Assembly: GCA_019118345.1 (NCBI GenBank)
Contig: DWZD01000053.1
Coordinates: 167,534 to 231,533, forward strand
Length of the DNA stretch: 64,000 nucleotides
DNA from: Candidatus Desulfovibrio intestinavium
GTDB lineage: Bacteria; Desulfobacterota; Desulfovibrionia; Desulfovibrionales; Desulfovibrionaceae
Direction of reading: 5' to 3'
The position numbers were made by a program, and so were the translations under genes. Shown in pieces: positions 18,785 to 27,795 of this stretch. The first letter of the stretch is position 1, and each line of letters starts with the position of its first letter. The notes under the pieces were generated by a model. The model was given only the letters and a program-made list of their open reading frames with translations. It was not told the DNA's origin and ran no database searches.

Positions 18785-21514
18785 CTACTTGGGCATGGCC
18801 GCCAACACCCGTTCGGGGTACGCGGGCAGATGGGTCACGCGTGCGCCGCAGGCGTTGTAGATGGCGTTGATGATGGCCGGATGCGGGCCGCAGAGCGGAA
18901 TTTCACCCGTGCCGGACGCGCCGAAGGGGCCGTCGGGACGCGGGGTTTCCACATAGATCAGCTCGATGTTGTCCGGGATGTCCTTGATGGTGGGGATACC
19001 GGCGCCGGCCATGGTGCTGTGCTTCTTGATGTCCTCATAATCTTCGGACAGGGCGAGACCGATGCCCTGGGCAATGCCGCCGTAAAGCTGGCCGTCGGTG
19101 AGCAGGGGATTGACCACCTTGCCGATGTCGGCCACCATGGTCATCTTTTCCACCGTGGTCTTGCCAGTGGCCACCTCCACCGCCACTTCGGCCATGAACA
19201 GGCCGTACATGTAGCAGCAGAAGGGTTCGCCCTGGCAGTTCTTGCCGCAGTCGCGGGCCGGAGCCGTCCACTTGCCGTCATAATGCACGGCGCGGCCTTC
19301 GGCCTTCATTTCGTCATAGGTGTAGAAGCCGCCGCCGTTGGGCTTGCGCATGCCTTCCACCAGCGCCTCGCAGGCCACGCGGATGGCGTTGCCCGTCATC
19401 ACCTGCGAGCGCGAACCGCCGGCCGGGCCGGAATTGGGCGTCTTGCTGGTGTCGTTCATCAGGAGGCGGATCTTTTCCACGGGCAGACCGATGGGCCGCA
19501 GGGCCTCATGGGCCGTGCACTGCGCGCCGGAGTCCGCGCCCTGACCGTGATCTTCCCAGGTGCTGCCCACGGTCACCGTGCCGTCGGGATTGAGTTCCAC
19601 CCAGGCTTCGGAGGAGTCCGGGCCGTCCAGACCCGCGCCGTAGACGGCAAGGGCCAGACCCACGCCGCGCTTGACCTCGGCGGTGGACTCGGCTTTCACG
19701 CGGGCCTTGGCGGCTTCATACTTGGGCCGCAGGGCCTTGAACATGGTGGGCAGGTTGATGACTTCGGGCTTCTGGCCGGTAGGCGTGGTGTCGCCCTCCT
19801 TGTAGCAGTTCAGCTCGCGCAGATCGAAGGGATCCATGCCCAGCTTTTCGGCCAGCTGATCCATGAGCACTTCGGACGGGAATTCCGATTCCGGGCCGCC
19901 GTAGCCGCGGAAGGCCGCGCCCCAGGCATGGTTGGTGGCCACGGTACGGCCGTCGCCGCGGATGTTCGGAATGCCGTAGCCCGCGCCGATGAACTGCGCC
20001 CCGCGCAGGGTCAGCAGGTCGCCGAATTCGGAGTACGGGCCGTGGTCGCAGGTCCAGTCGGTTTCCATGGCCTTGATCTTGCCGGTTTTCTTGTCGGCAG
20101 CCATGCGCACGGTCGTCCAGAAGGGCGAACGCTTGCCGGTGTACTGCTGCTGCTGCTGATAGTTGTAGCGCAGGTGGCAGGGACGGCCCGTGGCCAGCAC
20201 GGCCACGCCGATGAGGGCTTCCATGGTGGGGCTGAATTTGTAGCCGAAGGTGCCGCCGGTGGTGTTCTGCACGAGCACCAGTTCCTCGGGGAACTTGACG
20301 CCCAGACCGGGGGCGATCATGAGCGCATGCAGATGCAGGCCGATGGACTTGGAGTGGATGACGAGCTTGCCTTCTTCATTGAGATAGCCGTAACCCACGT
20401 CCGGCTCGATGTTCAGATGCGGCTGACGCTGGGTATAGAAGCTGTTTTCCACCACCACGTTGTTGGGGTCGTCGAAATAAGGTTTGGTGTCCTCACCCTT
20501 TTCGAGGTGGGGTTCATAGTAGATGTTGGGCGTGCCGGGATGAATCTCGATGGCGTCGGGGGCCATGGCTTCGGGCGCGCTCATGTATTCGGGCAGCAGT
20601 TCCAGATCGAACTTCACCTTTTCGGCGGCGGCGCGGGCATGTTCCTCGGAATCGGCGCAGACGATGGCCAGGGCGTCGCCATACTGGAACACCTTGGTGT
20701 CATTGAGGATGGGCCGATCCCAGCCGTCGCCCTTGTTGTCGGCAAAGGTGATGAGGCCGGTGATGCGGTTCTTGCCCTTCACGTCCTTGTGGGTCAGCAC
20801 GCGGACGACGCCGGGCATCTTTTCGGCTTCGGAGGTGTCGATGCCCTTGATGTTGGCATGGGAAACCTTGGCCTGAGCCAGCGCCAGATGCAGGGTTTCC
20901 GGCGGCATGTGCACGGCGGCGTCGGCGCCGTATTCGGCCAGGCCCGTCACCTTGGCCACGGCGCTGGGACGCGGCAGGCGCGTGCCGAACACCCGGCCGT
21001 CGGCGGGCATCTTGAAGGTGATGTCGTCCAAAGTTTTTTCGCCGCGCAGCACGGCGGCGGCGTCCATGACGGCATCCACCAGCGGGATGTAGCCGGTGCA
21101 GCGGCAGACGTTATGATGTTTCTGGAACCAGTCGCGCACATCCTCGCGGCTGGGATTGGGATTGCTGTCCAGCAGGCCCTTGGCGGAAACGATGAAGCCC
21201 GGCGTGCAGAAGCCGCACTGGGCCGCGCCGTGATACATCCACGACACCTGAAGCGGATGCAGATGGTCGGGCGTGCCGATGCCCTCGAGGGTGGTGACGG
21301 CGGCATTTTCGGGCACGCGGCGCATTTTCACGATACAGGCGCGGGTCACCTTGCCGTCAAGGATGACCGTACAGGCCCCGCACTGCCCCTGCCCGCAACC
21401 CACCTTGACGCTGGTAAGCTGCAGCTGATTGCGCAGAACATCCACGAGGGTGGCGTCGGGGCTGACCATGACCCTGCGGGGAATGCCATTGACCACAAGC
21501 GTTTTCGTTTCCAT
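18785..21514 (-). CDS. mop: Molybdenum aldehyde oxidoreductase (Mop)
   Basis: The protein has 909 residues, near the length of D. gigas Mop. The first [2Fe-2S] cluster ligands C40, C45, C48, C60 and the second set C100, C103, C137, C139 match the xanthine oxidase family. The molybdopterin domains fill residues of about 190-909, with TTGGTFGYKF, AAFRGYGGPE and a catalytic Glu at 871 (GASGTGE). It lacks the FAD domain of xanthine dehydrogenase, as Mop does. It should oxidise aldehydes to carboxylates with water and pass electrons to an external acceptor. The ATG has AGGAG upstream. It heads a nine-gene operon with its probable cofactor and partner genes. Confidence 0.95.
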   Translation of the reverse strand: METKTLVVNGIPRRVMVSPDATLVDVLRNQLQLTSVKVGCGQGQCGACTVILDGKVTRACIVKMRRVPENAAVTTLEGIGTPDHLHPLQVSWMYHGAAQCGFCTPGFIVSAKGLLDSNPNPSREDVRDWFQKHHNVCRCTGYIPLVDAVMDAAAVLRGEKTLDDITFKMPADGRVFGTRLPRPSAVAKVTGLAEYGADAAVHMPPETLHLALAQAKVSHANIKGIDTSEAEKMPGVVRVLTHKDVKGKNRITGLITFADNKGDGWDRPILNDTKVFQYGDALAIVCADSEEHARAAAEKVKFDLELLPEYMSAPEAMAPDAIEIHPGTPNIYYEPHLEKGEDTKPYFDDPNNVVVENSFYTQRQPHLNIEPDVGYGYLNEEGKLVIHSKSIGLHLHALMIAPGLGVKFPEELVLVQNTTGGTFGYKFSPTMEALIGVAVLATGRPCHLRYNYQQQQQYTGKRSPFWTTVRMAADKKTGKIKAMETDWTCDHGPYSEFGDLLTLRGAQFIGAGYGIPNIRGDGRTVATNHAWGAAFRGYGGPESEFPSEVLMDQLAEKLGMDPFDLRELNCYKEGDTTPTGQKPEVINLPTMFKALRPKYEAAKARVKAESTAEVKRGVGLALAVYGAGLDGPDSSEAWVELNPDGTVTVGSTWEDHGQGADSGAQCTAHEALRPIGLPVEKIRLLMNDTSKTPNSGPAGGSRSQVMTGNAIRVACEALVEGMRKPNGGGFYTYDEMKAEGRAVHYDGKWTAPARDCGKNCQGEPFCCYMYGLFMAEVAVEVATGKTTVEKMTMVADIGKVVNPLLTDGQLYGGIAQGIGLALSEDYEDIKKHSTMAGAGIPTIKDIPDNIELIYVETPRPDGPFGASGTGEIPLCGPHPAIINAIYNACGARVTHLPAYPERVLAAMPK

Positions 21515-21868
21515 ACGCGACTCCTAGAAACGGCTTGATGATGACCGGCCGGAAGACCCGGCCCTTGTTTGCGAAAGGCGGACACCCCGGATCGCCGCCC
21601 GCCGGCGCCACGGACGCAGCCATGCTGCCGGACGGACAGACGCGGAAAGCGGCAGTCTGATCCGCATCGTGTCCTGCCGCGCGTGCCGACCAGCCTTCCC
21701 CGCGACGGGACGCCCGCACCGGCAAGAAGGAACGGGCACGACAGTTCAGGGCACGCGCTTTTTTTCATTTTTCTCAAGGCTACTCCATTTCCCGCCAAAG
21801 GAAAAGGCCTTTCTCCCGCTCCTGCCGGATACGGGCGGAACCGCCCGGAGAAACCAGCAATTTTTCCT

Positions 21869-21897
21869 TGTCATCCCGCAAGGGGGAAGGTAAGGTT
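21869..21897 (+). promoter_or_regulatory. Candidate promoter for the GGDEF/EAL gene
   Basis: TTGTCA (21869-21874) and TAAGGT (21892-21897) are 17 bp apart. Transcription would start near 21904, just ahead of the leader hairpin. Confidence 0.35.
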
Positions 21898-21920
21898 CGC
21901 TATTCGCATACCGATGACTC

Positions 21921-21956
21921 CCGCCGCCCTCCCGGCGGCCGCGCCGTTTTTTTTTT
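21921..21956 (+). terminator. Leader terminator ahead of the GGDEF/EAL gene
   Basis: CGGCG (21933-21937) with CGCCG (21942-21946), or the alternative CCGCCG (21921-21926) with CGGCGG (21933-21938), is followed by ten T residues (21947-21956). It ends 37 bp before the start codon, and no plus-strand gene lies upstream, so it acts in the leader of the next gene. Confidence 0.65.
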
Positions 21957-21993
21957 AGGCGTTTCCTTCTTCAGGAAATGCTGGAGCGATTTC

Positions 21994-24123
21994 ATGCTGA
22001 CCAACACATTTGATGGCATCAAGGATCTTGTTTATATTGTTGATCTGGAAACCTATGATCTGCTTTACGCCAATGAAGCCTGCCGCAAGAGTTTCCATAT
22101 TGACGATGTGCGTGGTCTGAAATGTTATGAAACGATCCAGGGATTTGCCCAGCCCTGCGAATTCTGCACCAACAAACAATTGCTGAAGTACGGGCGCTGG
22201 ACTTGGAGCTGCTACAATCATCTGCTGCAGCGCCGCTTTGATTTGTACGATTCGCTCATCGAATTCGACGGGCGCAAGGCGCGGATGGAAATTGCCTATG
22301 ACGCCGGCACGCAGGCCGAGGCCGGCGGTTCCCTGCCCGGCTATCACGACGATATCGAGCGCCTGCTTTCGCATTGCGTTCGCCTGCTCCATGAATCCAC
22401 CGACAGCGGGAACGACAACTTCAATATCGTGCTGGAGGAGGTCGGTCGCTTTCTGGAGGCGGATCGCTGCCGCCTGTTCGAATTTCACGAGCATGAGGCC
22501 AAAAGCACCCGAGAGTGGATCCGGCAGCGTGACGATTCCCCCCGGAACAACCGGCGGGAAATGCCCGAAAACGTCTATGCCGGCTGGTGCGAATCGCTGC
22601 GTCAGGGCAACGGCGTCCATATCGCCGACGTGGAGGCGCTGGCGGCCACATCGCCGGATGAACACGCCTTTCTCAGCTCGCAGGGCATCCGCTCCCTGCT
22701 CGTGGAGCCGCTTGTGGTTTCCTCCGCGCTGTTCGGCTTTCTCTGCGTGGACAATCCCGCGCCGGACAAGGTGCGCGTGGCCCGGATCATGCTGACCTCC
22801 ATCAGTCAGGTCATGAGTTCGGCCATCGAGCGGCTGCGGCTCATGAGCACCCTGGCCCACTTTACCAATCATGACGCGCTGACGGGCCTCGGCAATCGCC
22901 ACTTCTTTCTGGAGCAGATGCACCATCTGTCCGGCTCCGGCGCGGCCATCCTGCTCCTGGAAGTCAACGGCCTCAAAAAAATCAATGAAACGTGCGGCAT
23001 GCGGCACGGCGACGAATTGCTCATCCGCATTGCCGACATATTGCGCAATCTTGCCGGCGAGGGGACTCCCTTCCGCCTGGGCGGCGGCGAATTCGCCCTT
23101 CTCTGGCCTGCCATCAGCGAGGCGGACTTCCATGCCGTCATGGAGCGCGTTGCTCCCTTCTTTTCCGGAACCCTCGGCTTTTCCGCCGCTGTGGGCGGCC
23201 ATTGGCAGACTGAGGGCGAGACCCCCCATGAAGCCTACATCCGGGCCGAGGAACTCCTGTACCAGCACAAGAAGGAGCATTACCGCCGGCAGGGCACCAG
23301 CCGCTACCGGGCCGAAATGGACGACATGCTCCATCTGGCCCAGCCGGGCAAGCTGGAACAGCTGCTGGAAACCGGCAAGTTCATCACCTACTGGCAACCC
23401 AAGTTCAGCGTGGAGAACGGCCACATTTCCGGCGCAGAAGTGCTTGTCCGCCTGCGGGACAATGGCGACATCATCGGGCCGGGGCAGTTCATTCCCCTGC
23501 TGGAAGCCCTGCACCGCACCTATCTTCTCGACTTCCACGTCTTTGAGGAAACCTGCCGTTTCCTGCGCAGCTGGCTGGACGACGGCCTGCCCGTGGTGCC
23601 CATCTCCAGCAACTTTTCCCGCCATACCTTCGTCATGCCGGACTTTCTGGAAAGGCTTGAGGCCATCCGCACCCGCTACGACATCCCGCTCTCCCTCCTG
23701 CAGGTGGAAATCACCGAAACCGTGGACGCGGCGGATCATGAAGCCTTCCTGGCCATGGCCCGCAAGCTGCACGAGCATGGCTTCAGCCTCGCCATTGACG
23801 ACTTTGGCGTGGCCCATGCCAATCTTGCCACCTTGGCCGAAGTGGATTTCAATGTTCTCAAGCTGGACAAGCGCTTGGTGGATTCGCTGGAAAGCAATCC
23901 CAAGCTGCTGGAAATTCTGAAGATGCTTATTGCCACCAGCCGCAGCCTGCACATCACCACCGTGGCGGAAGGCGTGGAACGGCAACGCCAGCTGGATATT
24001 CTCTCCCAGATGGGCTGCCATGAAATACAGGGGTACCTCCTTTCCCGGCCCCTGCCCGTGGAGGAATTCCGGCAAAAGCTGACGGACGATGCCCGCTCGG
24101 AATTCGGCCCGTCCCCGTCCTAG
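21994..24123 (+). CDS. PAS-GAF-GGDEF-EAL protein with degenerate GGDEF
   Basis: The protein has 709 residues. A PAS-like sensor occupies residues of about 5-110, a GAF domain about 120-285, a GGDEF domain about 290-440 and an EAL domain about 455-700. The GGDEF loop reads RLGGGEF, with Gly in place of the catalytic Asp/Glu, so cyclase activity is doubtful. The EAL domain has EVL in place of EAL but keeps ITET, DDFG, KLDK and AEGVE, so c-di-GMP phosphodiesterase activity is plausible. There is no membrane segment, so it is cytoplasmic. The ATG at 21994 has GGAG upstream. thiM follows after 39 bp. Confidence 0.88.
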   Translation: MLTNTFDGIKDLVYIVDLETYDLLYANEACRKSFHIDDVRGLKCYETIQGFAQPCEFCTNKQLLKYGRWTWSCYNHLLQRRFDLYDSLIEFDGRKARMEIAYDAGTQAEAGGSLPGYHDDIERLLSHCVRLLHESTDSGNDNFNIVLEEVGRFLEADRCRLFEFHEHEAKSTREWIRQRDDSPRNNRREMPENVYAGWCESLRQGNGVHIADVEALAATSPDEHAFLSSQGIRSLLVEPLVVSSALFGFLCVDNPAPDKVRVARIMLTSISQVMSSAIERLRLMSTLAHFTNHDALTGLGNRHFFLEQMHHLSGSGAAILLLEVNGLKKINETCGMRHGDELLIRIADILRNLAGEGTPFRLGGGEFALLWPAISEADFHAVMERVAPFFSGTLGFSAAVGGHWQTEGETPHEAYIRAEELLYQHKKEHYRRQGTSRYRAEMDDMLHLAQPGKLEQLLETGKFITYWQPKFSVENGHISGAEVLVRLRDNGDIIGPGQFIPLLEALHRTYLLDFHVFEETCRFLRSWLDDGLPVVPISSNFSRHTFVMPDFLERLEAIRTRYDIPLSLLQVEITETVDAADHEAFLAMARKLHEHGFSLAIDDFGVAHANLATLAEVDFNVLKLDKRLVDSLESNPKLLEILKMLIATSRSLHITTVAEGVERQRQLDILSQMGCHEIQGYLLSRPLPVEEFRQKLTDDARSEFGPSPS

Positions 24124-24162
24124 ACGCGGAGCCTCGCCCTGTCATCTGACCGGAGAAACGCC

Positions 24163-24993
24163 ATGCACGACCTTGCCGATCTGCTGCCCGTCACCCGCCG
24201 CAGCGCGCCGCTAGTGCATTTCATCACCAATTACGTCACCGTCAACGACTGCGCCAATATCACCATCGCTGCGGGCGGTTCGCCCATCATGGCCGATGAC
24301 CCCGCCGAAAGCGAGGACATCACCCGCCTCTGCGCCGCCCTTGTCCTCAACATGGGCACGCCCTGCGCCCGCACCCGCGATGCCATGCTTGCCGCCGGGC
24401 AGGAGGCCAACCGCCTCGGGCACCCTGTCGTCTTCGATCCCGTGGGCGCGGGGGCTTCGGCCTTTCGCAACAGCGTGGCCCTTGATATTCTGCGCCATGT
24501 CAGGCCCACGGTCATCAAGGGCAACATCTCAGAGATCCGCTTTCTGGCCGAAGGCGTCGGCTCGGCCAAGGGTGTGGGCGCCTGCCCGACCGAGCTTGTC
24601 AATGAAGCCAATCTGGCCGAGGCGCTCAGCGTGGCCCGCCGCCTGCATGCCGCCACGGGAGCCGTCATTGTCATCAGCGGCCCCATCGATCTCGTTGCCG
24701 ACGGCGACAGCGCCTGGGCCGTGGATAACGGCCACCCCATGATGGCCCGCCTGTCCGGCACAGGCTGCATGTCCGCAGGCGTCATCGCCTGCCACTGCGG
24801 CGCGCACCCCGGCGAGCCGCTCCGCGCCGCCCTCTGCGGCATGGTCTGCATGGGCATCAGCGGCGAGCTGGCTCATCAGCGCCTGACCGCCGATGAAGGC
24901 ACCGGCTCCTACCGCGTGCGGCTGCATGACGCCATGAGCCGGCTGGATGCCGACATCCTGCGCCGGGCCTGTCGCGTGCGGCAACTGGCCTAG
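24163..24993 (+). CDS. thiM: Hydroxyethylthiazole kinase
   Basis: The 276-residue ribokinase-fold enzyme phosphorylates 4-methyl-5-(2-hydroxyethyl)thiazole, a salvage step for thiamine. ThiM hallmarks are HFITNYVTVNDCANI near the N terminus, LNMGT, DPVGAGASAFR, KGNISEI and the anion-hole/catalytic region SGTGCMSAGVIA. The ATG has CCGGAG upstream. No TPP riboswitch is visible ahead of it, unlike thiC at 43987. It lies 39 bp behind the GGDEF/EAL gene and may be read from that promoter. Confidence 0.93.
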   Translation: MHDLADLLPVTRRSAPLVHFITNYVTVNDCANITIAAGGSPIMADDPAESEDITRLCAALVLNMGTPCARTRDAMLAAGQEANRLGHPVVFDPVGAGASAFRNSVALDILRHVRPTVIKGNISEIRFLAEGVGSAKGVGACPTELVNEANLAEALSVARRLHAATGAVIVISGPIDLVADGDSAWAVDNGHPMMARLSGTGCMSAGVIACHCGAHPGEPLRAALCGMVCMGISGELAHQRLTADEGTGSYRVRLHDAMSRLDADILRRACRVRQLA

Positions 24994-25160
24994 GCCCTCC
25001 TGTCCGCAAACGTGTCAACGCGTCAGGGACGAATGGCCGCCGTCCCGCCTCGCCATCACGCCCCATCATGGAAAGGACGCTGGGCCATTCCCCGGCGAGA
25101 GGCGCAGCTGAGGCCCGGCCTGCCCCGGCAGGCATGGAGCAGGGAAAGAGAAGGAACGCC

Positions 25161-26153
25161 ATGTCCGGCAAAGTGCTTGTCATCACCACCGGCGGCACCA
25201 TCGCCATGCTGCATGATGCGGCGGGCGGCGGCGCGGCCCCGGCCCGCAACGGCAACGAGCTGGTGGACGGCGTGCGCGGTCTGGAGCGGGTCTGTCCGTT
25301 GGAAGTCCACGAGTTCGCCAATCTGCCCAGCCCGGCCATGACGCCCCGGCACATGTACGATCTGGCCGCGCTGGTACGCCGCCGCCTCGAGGAGGAGGCC
25401 ATCGCGGGCGTGGTCATCACCCACGGCACGGACACGCTGGAGGAAACCGCCTACTTTCTCGATCTGACCGTGGACAGTCCCAAACCCGTCTGCCTGACCG
25501 CCGCCATGCACGCCGAGGACGAACTCGGCCCCGACGGCCCGCGCAACCTCATGAGCGCCGTGCGCGTGGCCGCCTCGCCGCAGGCGCGCGGCATGGGCGC
25601 GCTGGTGGTCATGAACGATCAATTGCACGCCGCCCGCGAGGCCGCCAAAACCCACGCGGCCAATGTGGCCACCTTTCAATCGCCGTGGTGGGGGCCCATC
25701 GGCACCGTGGACGACGACCGCATCATCTTTCGCCGTGCGCCCCTGCACCGCCAGACCCTCTGGCCGTCCCGTCTGGAACGGCGCGCGGATCTGATCAAGA
25801 TCGTCACCGGCGACGACGGCAGCCTCATCGACTTTGCCCTTTCGCACGGAACGGACGGCCTGGTCATCGAGAGTTTCGGTCGCGGCAACGTGCCGCCCAC
25901 GGTCATGCCCGCCCTGCGACGCGCCATTGACCGGGGCGTCATCATCGTCAACGCCACCCGCACCGGCGGGCGCGTGCTGGATGTCTATGCCTATGACGGC
26001 GGCATGGTGCAGCAACGCCGCCTCGGCGTCATCATGGGCGGGGAACTCTCCGCCGCCAAGGCCCGCCTCAAGCTGCTGCTGGCCCTGAACCTCACGCCCG
26101 CCGGCGAGAGGCCGCAACGGGATGCCGTCGCCCGCTGGTTCGATACCGATTAG
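25161..26153 (+). CDS. Asparaginase
   Basis: The 330-residue enzyme belongs to the bacterial L-asparaginase family and yields aspartate and ammonia. The first catalytic motif ITTGGTIAM is at residues 8-16. The second, ITHGTDTLEET, is near 90-100, and a conserved Lys follows in the central domain. There is no signal peptide, so it is a cytoplasmic form. The ATG at 25161 follows AGAAGGAA; an in-frame start at 25068 lacks support. The TAG stop is also the first bases of a repeat element. Confidence 0.9.
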   Translation: MSGKVLVITTGGTIAMLHDAAGGGAAPARNGNELVDGVRGLERVCPLEVHEFANLPSPAMTPRHMYDLAALVRRRLEEEAIAGVVITHGTDTLEETAYFLDLTVDSPKPVCLTAAMHAEDELGPDGPRNLMSAVRVAASPQARGMGALVVMNDQLHAAREAAKTHAANVATFQSPWWGPIGTVDDDRIIFRRAPLHRQTLWPSRLERRADLIKIVTGDDGSLIDFALSHGTDGLVIESFGRGNVPPTVMPALRRAIDRGVIIVNATRTGGRVLDVYAYDGGMVQQRRLGVIMGGELSAAKARLKLLLALNLTPAGERPQRDAVARWFDTD

Positions 26154-26321
26154 GGCCTGTCAACACTTCCCCCCAAGCCCCCCATCCCTTCCCCAGCGCG
26201 CGTTTACCTGGGAAGAGACAGGGACACGAGGCAAGCCTGCCTCCCAAGGCAAGCGGCGCGTGTACGGCCTATTTGTACCATTTTTTTGAAATTATTTGTA
26301 CAATCTGAGCCAATAGACCCT
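26152..26321. repeat. Miniature inverted-repeat element, copy 1
   Basis: About 170 bp. The left end AGGGCCTGTCAA begins inside the TAG stop of the asparaginase gene, and the right end reads as AGGGTCTATTGG on the other strand. The core includes the CCAAGCCCCCCATCCCTTCC block and an AT-rich right part (TTGAAATTATTTG). The core matches copies at 32880-33182 (inverted) and 35549-35715. It has no coding capacity of its own. Confidence 0.8.
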
Positions 26322-26492
26322 GGAGCTTGGCACGACGATGCGCAGCGCGCTGTTGCCGGGGAAAGCGCCAAGGGCCACGCCCTGCTCACCCGAAGGCACG
26401 CTGAGTGTGTGCAGATAATGCCTCTCATGAAATCATGTGCACAATGATTGCCGGCACGCCCCGGATGACCGCCTCTCCCCCTGAGGGCAGGA
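26322..26492. other. Spacer between the repeat and the TMEM43-like gene
   Basis: No complete gene is visible. On the minus strand a short open stretch (about 26330-26440) reads through LSVPSGEQGVALGAFPGNSA and runs into the repeat at its 3' side. It could be a remnant of a gene cut by the repeat, but I recognise no family. Confidence 0.3.
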
Positions 26493-27488
26493 CTAGGCGG
26501 CGCTGTCCCGGCGCGAGGGCCGCACGAGCAGGTAGAGGCCGCAGATGCCGCCCAGCGCCGCCGCCAGACGCAGCGGCCAGACAGAACGGCCGCTGTCGCC
26601 GCCGGGCAGGGACAGGGATTCCAGCATGTCCCGCGAACTGTGCCTGCCGGGCAGCAGGCGGCAGATCTCGCGACCGTCGGACAGACGGCAGGGCACCACA
26701 TCCGTACCGCTCACGGCGCCAAGCAGACTGACCTGTTCCGGCTCCACCCTGCTGAAGACGATGCGCACATCGCCGTTTCGGGGCGTGCCGCCAGCGCCGA
26801 TGTAGATGATCCCGCCCTGAGCATGCACCACGTTGGAAACCATGAGCGGGCCGCGCGCGGCACTGCGATGGGCCTGTGCCGCCTCCCGGTTCAACCGCTC
26901 CCGCAAGGCCTCGGGCACCACCACCTCCAGCGGTTCGTCAGCGGGCAGGGTCGCCACCAGGGCCGGCGGCAGACGATAGCCGCACAGGGTCACGTCACCG
27001 GCAACGCGGCTTTCGTCAGGAATGTCGGCCAGCACCATATTGGCATGACGGCGGCGGGCCGCCTCCGAATGAAAGGCGGCGGAATCCACCGGGCGGGAAA
27101 CCCAACGCTGATGATAGGCATAGGCGGCCGGCTCCCCTGCCGCCTCACCGCTGGCGGCGCGCTTGACCTCAACCCATTGAAAATACTCAACCTCACGCCG
27201 GATACCCGGGGAGCGCACGCTGGTGCCGGTCAGGGAATCCGTCAACAGGGCCTGCGTCTCCAGAGGGCCGCTCATGTGTACCAGCTCATTGGCCGGGAGG
27301 GATACGGGCGTGGCGGTCGCCACTTCATGCACGGGCGGAACATCCCCCGTCGCAGGCCGCCTGTCGGGGAGGCGGCTTTCCTGCCACCAGATGAGAACGC
27401 AGCAGGCCAGCAGCAGAACAAGGCCCACCAGTCTGTCGCCGATGAGGCTACTCCGCTGATTTTCTTGCTTGTCTTCCCATTCCGCCAT
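26493..27488 (-). CDS. TMEM43-family membrane protein
   Basis: The protein has 331 residues. An N-terminal membrane segment lies near 18-36 (LVGLVLLLACCVLIWW), a long extracytoplasmic domain follows, and a C-terminal membrane segment near 300-322 (LRLAAALGGICGLYLLV) comes before a short basic tail. Conserved TMEM43 features are the ELVHMSGPLET and REVEYFQWVE segments and a YAYHQRWVSRPVDS stretch. The bacterial role is unknown; the eukaryotic relative is an inner nuclear membrane protein. The ATG has AAGGAG upstream. It is divergent from the HPP gene and apparently single. Confidence 0.75.
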   Translation of the reverse strand: MAEWEDKQENQRSSLIGDRLVGLVLLLACCVLIWWQESRLPDRRPATGDVPPVHEVATATPVSLPANELVHMSGPLETQALLTDSLTGTSVRSPGIRREVEYFQWVEVKRAASGEAAGEPAAYAYHQRWVSRPVDSAAFHSEAARRRHANMVLADIPDESRVAGDVTLCGYRLPPALVATLPADEPLEVVVPEALRERLNREAAQAHRSAARGPLMVSNVVHAQGGIIYIGAGGTPRNGDVRIVFSRVEPEQVSLLGAVSGTDVVPCRLSDGREICRLLPGRHSSRDMLESLSLPGGDSGRSVWPLRLAAALGGICGLYLLVRPSRRDSAA

Positions 27489-27795
27489 GAACGACGCTCC
27501 TTGTTGCCGGACGAAAACGCCGTCAGGCTGCGGCGCTTTGCCTCATGCGGGGCATTGCCCGGCTGCCCTCCATGACTATAGCGAAACGCCGCAACCTTGC
27601 AAGCCGCGACGCCGGGAACAGCCCGTCGGCCCGGTCTGCCGGCAAAAACCGGCTGAAAAAATGTGCGGCGCCGTGCGCCGGCGCACTGTCCCGGACAGCC
27701 GGCGGCGTTAGCTTTGGCCCCGGGAAACGATGCGGGCCGGACGCCCGCGCGCAAAAAAAGGCGCGCCGCACGCCACGCGGCAAAAGGGAAGACAC
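27489..27795. other. Divergent promoter region, TMEM43-like and HPP genes
   Basis: 307 bp with no supported gene. It contains several small GC hairpins (for example GCCGGCAAAAACCGGC near 27639-27654) and two A-runs. No promoter can be named with confidence for either gene. Confidence 0.4.

Larger units (their letters stand above)
21515..21993. other. Divergent control region between mop and the GGDEF/EAL gene
   Basis: 479 bp hold no convincing gene. On the mop side there is a hairpin at 21545-21562 (GGCCGG with CCGGCC, about 30 bp upstream of the mop start). On the other side there is a short hairpin near 21832-21847 (CGGGCGG with CCGCCCG), a candidate promoter at 21869-21897 and a leader terminator at 21921-21956. 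I do not recognise a riboswitch, and no clear mop promoter can be named. Confidence 0.6.

Noticed and set aside
18785..21514. Xanthine dehydrogenase rather than aldehyde oxidoreductase
   Set aside because: There is no FAD domain between the Fe-S and molybdenum parts, and the length and Cys positions match Mop.
18587..21538. A 983-codon plus-strand open frame opposite mop, and similar long frames at 2614-5229 and 16543-18612
   Set aside because: They lie antisense to clearly recognised genes, have His/Gly/Arg-biased shadow composition and no domains or ribosome sites; they result from GC-rich codon use.
26328..26345. TTGGCAC near 26328 as another sigma-54 promoter
   Set aside because: The -12 element TTGC is missing at the required spacing.
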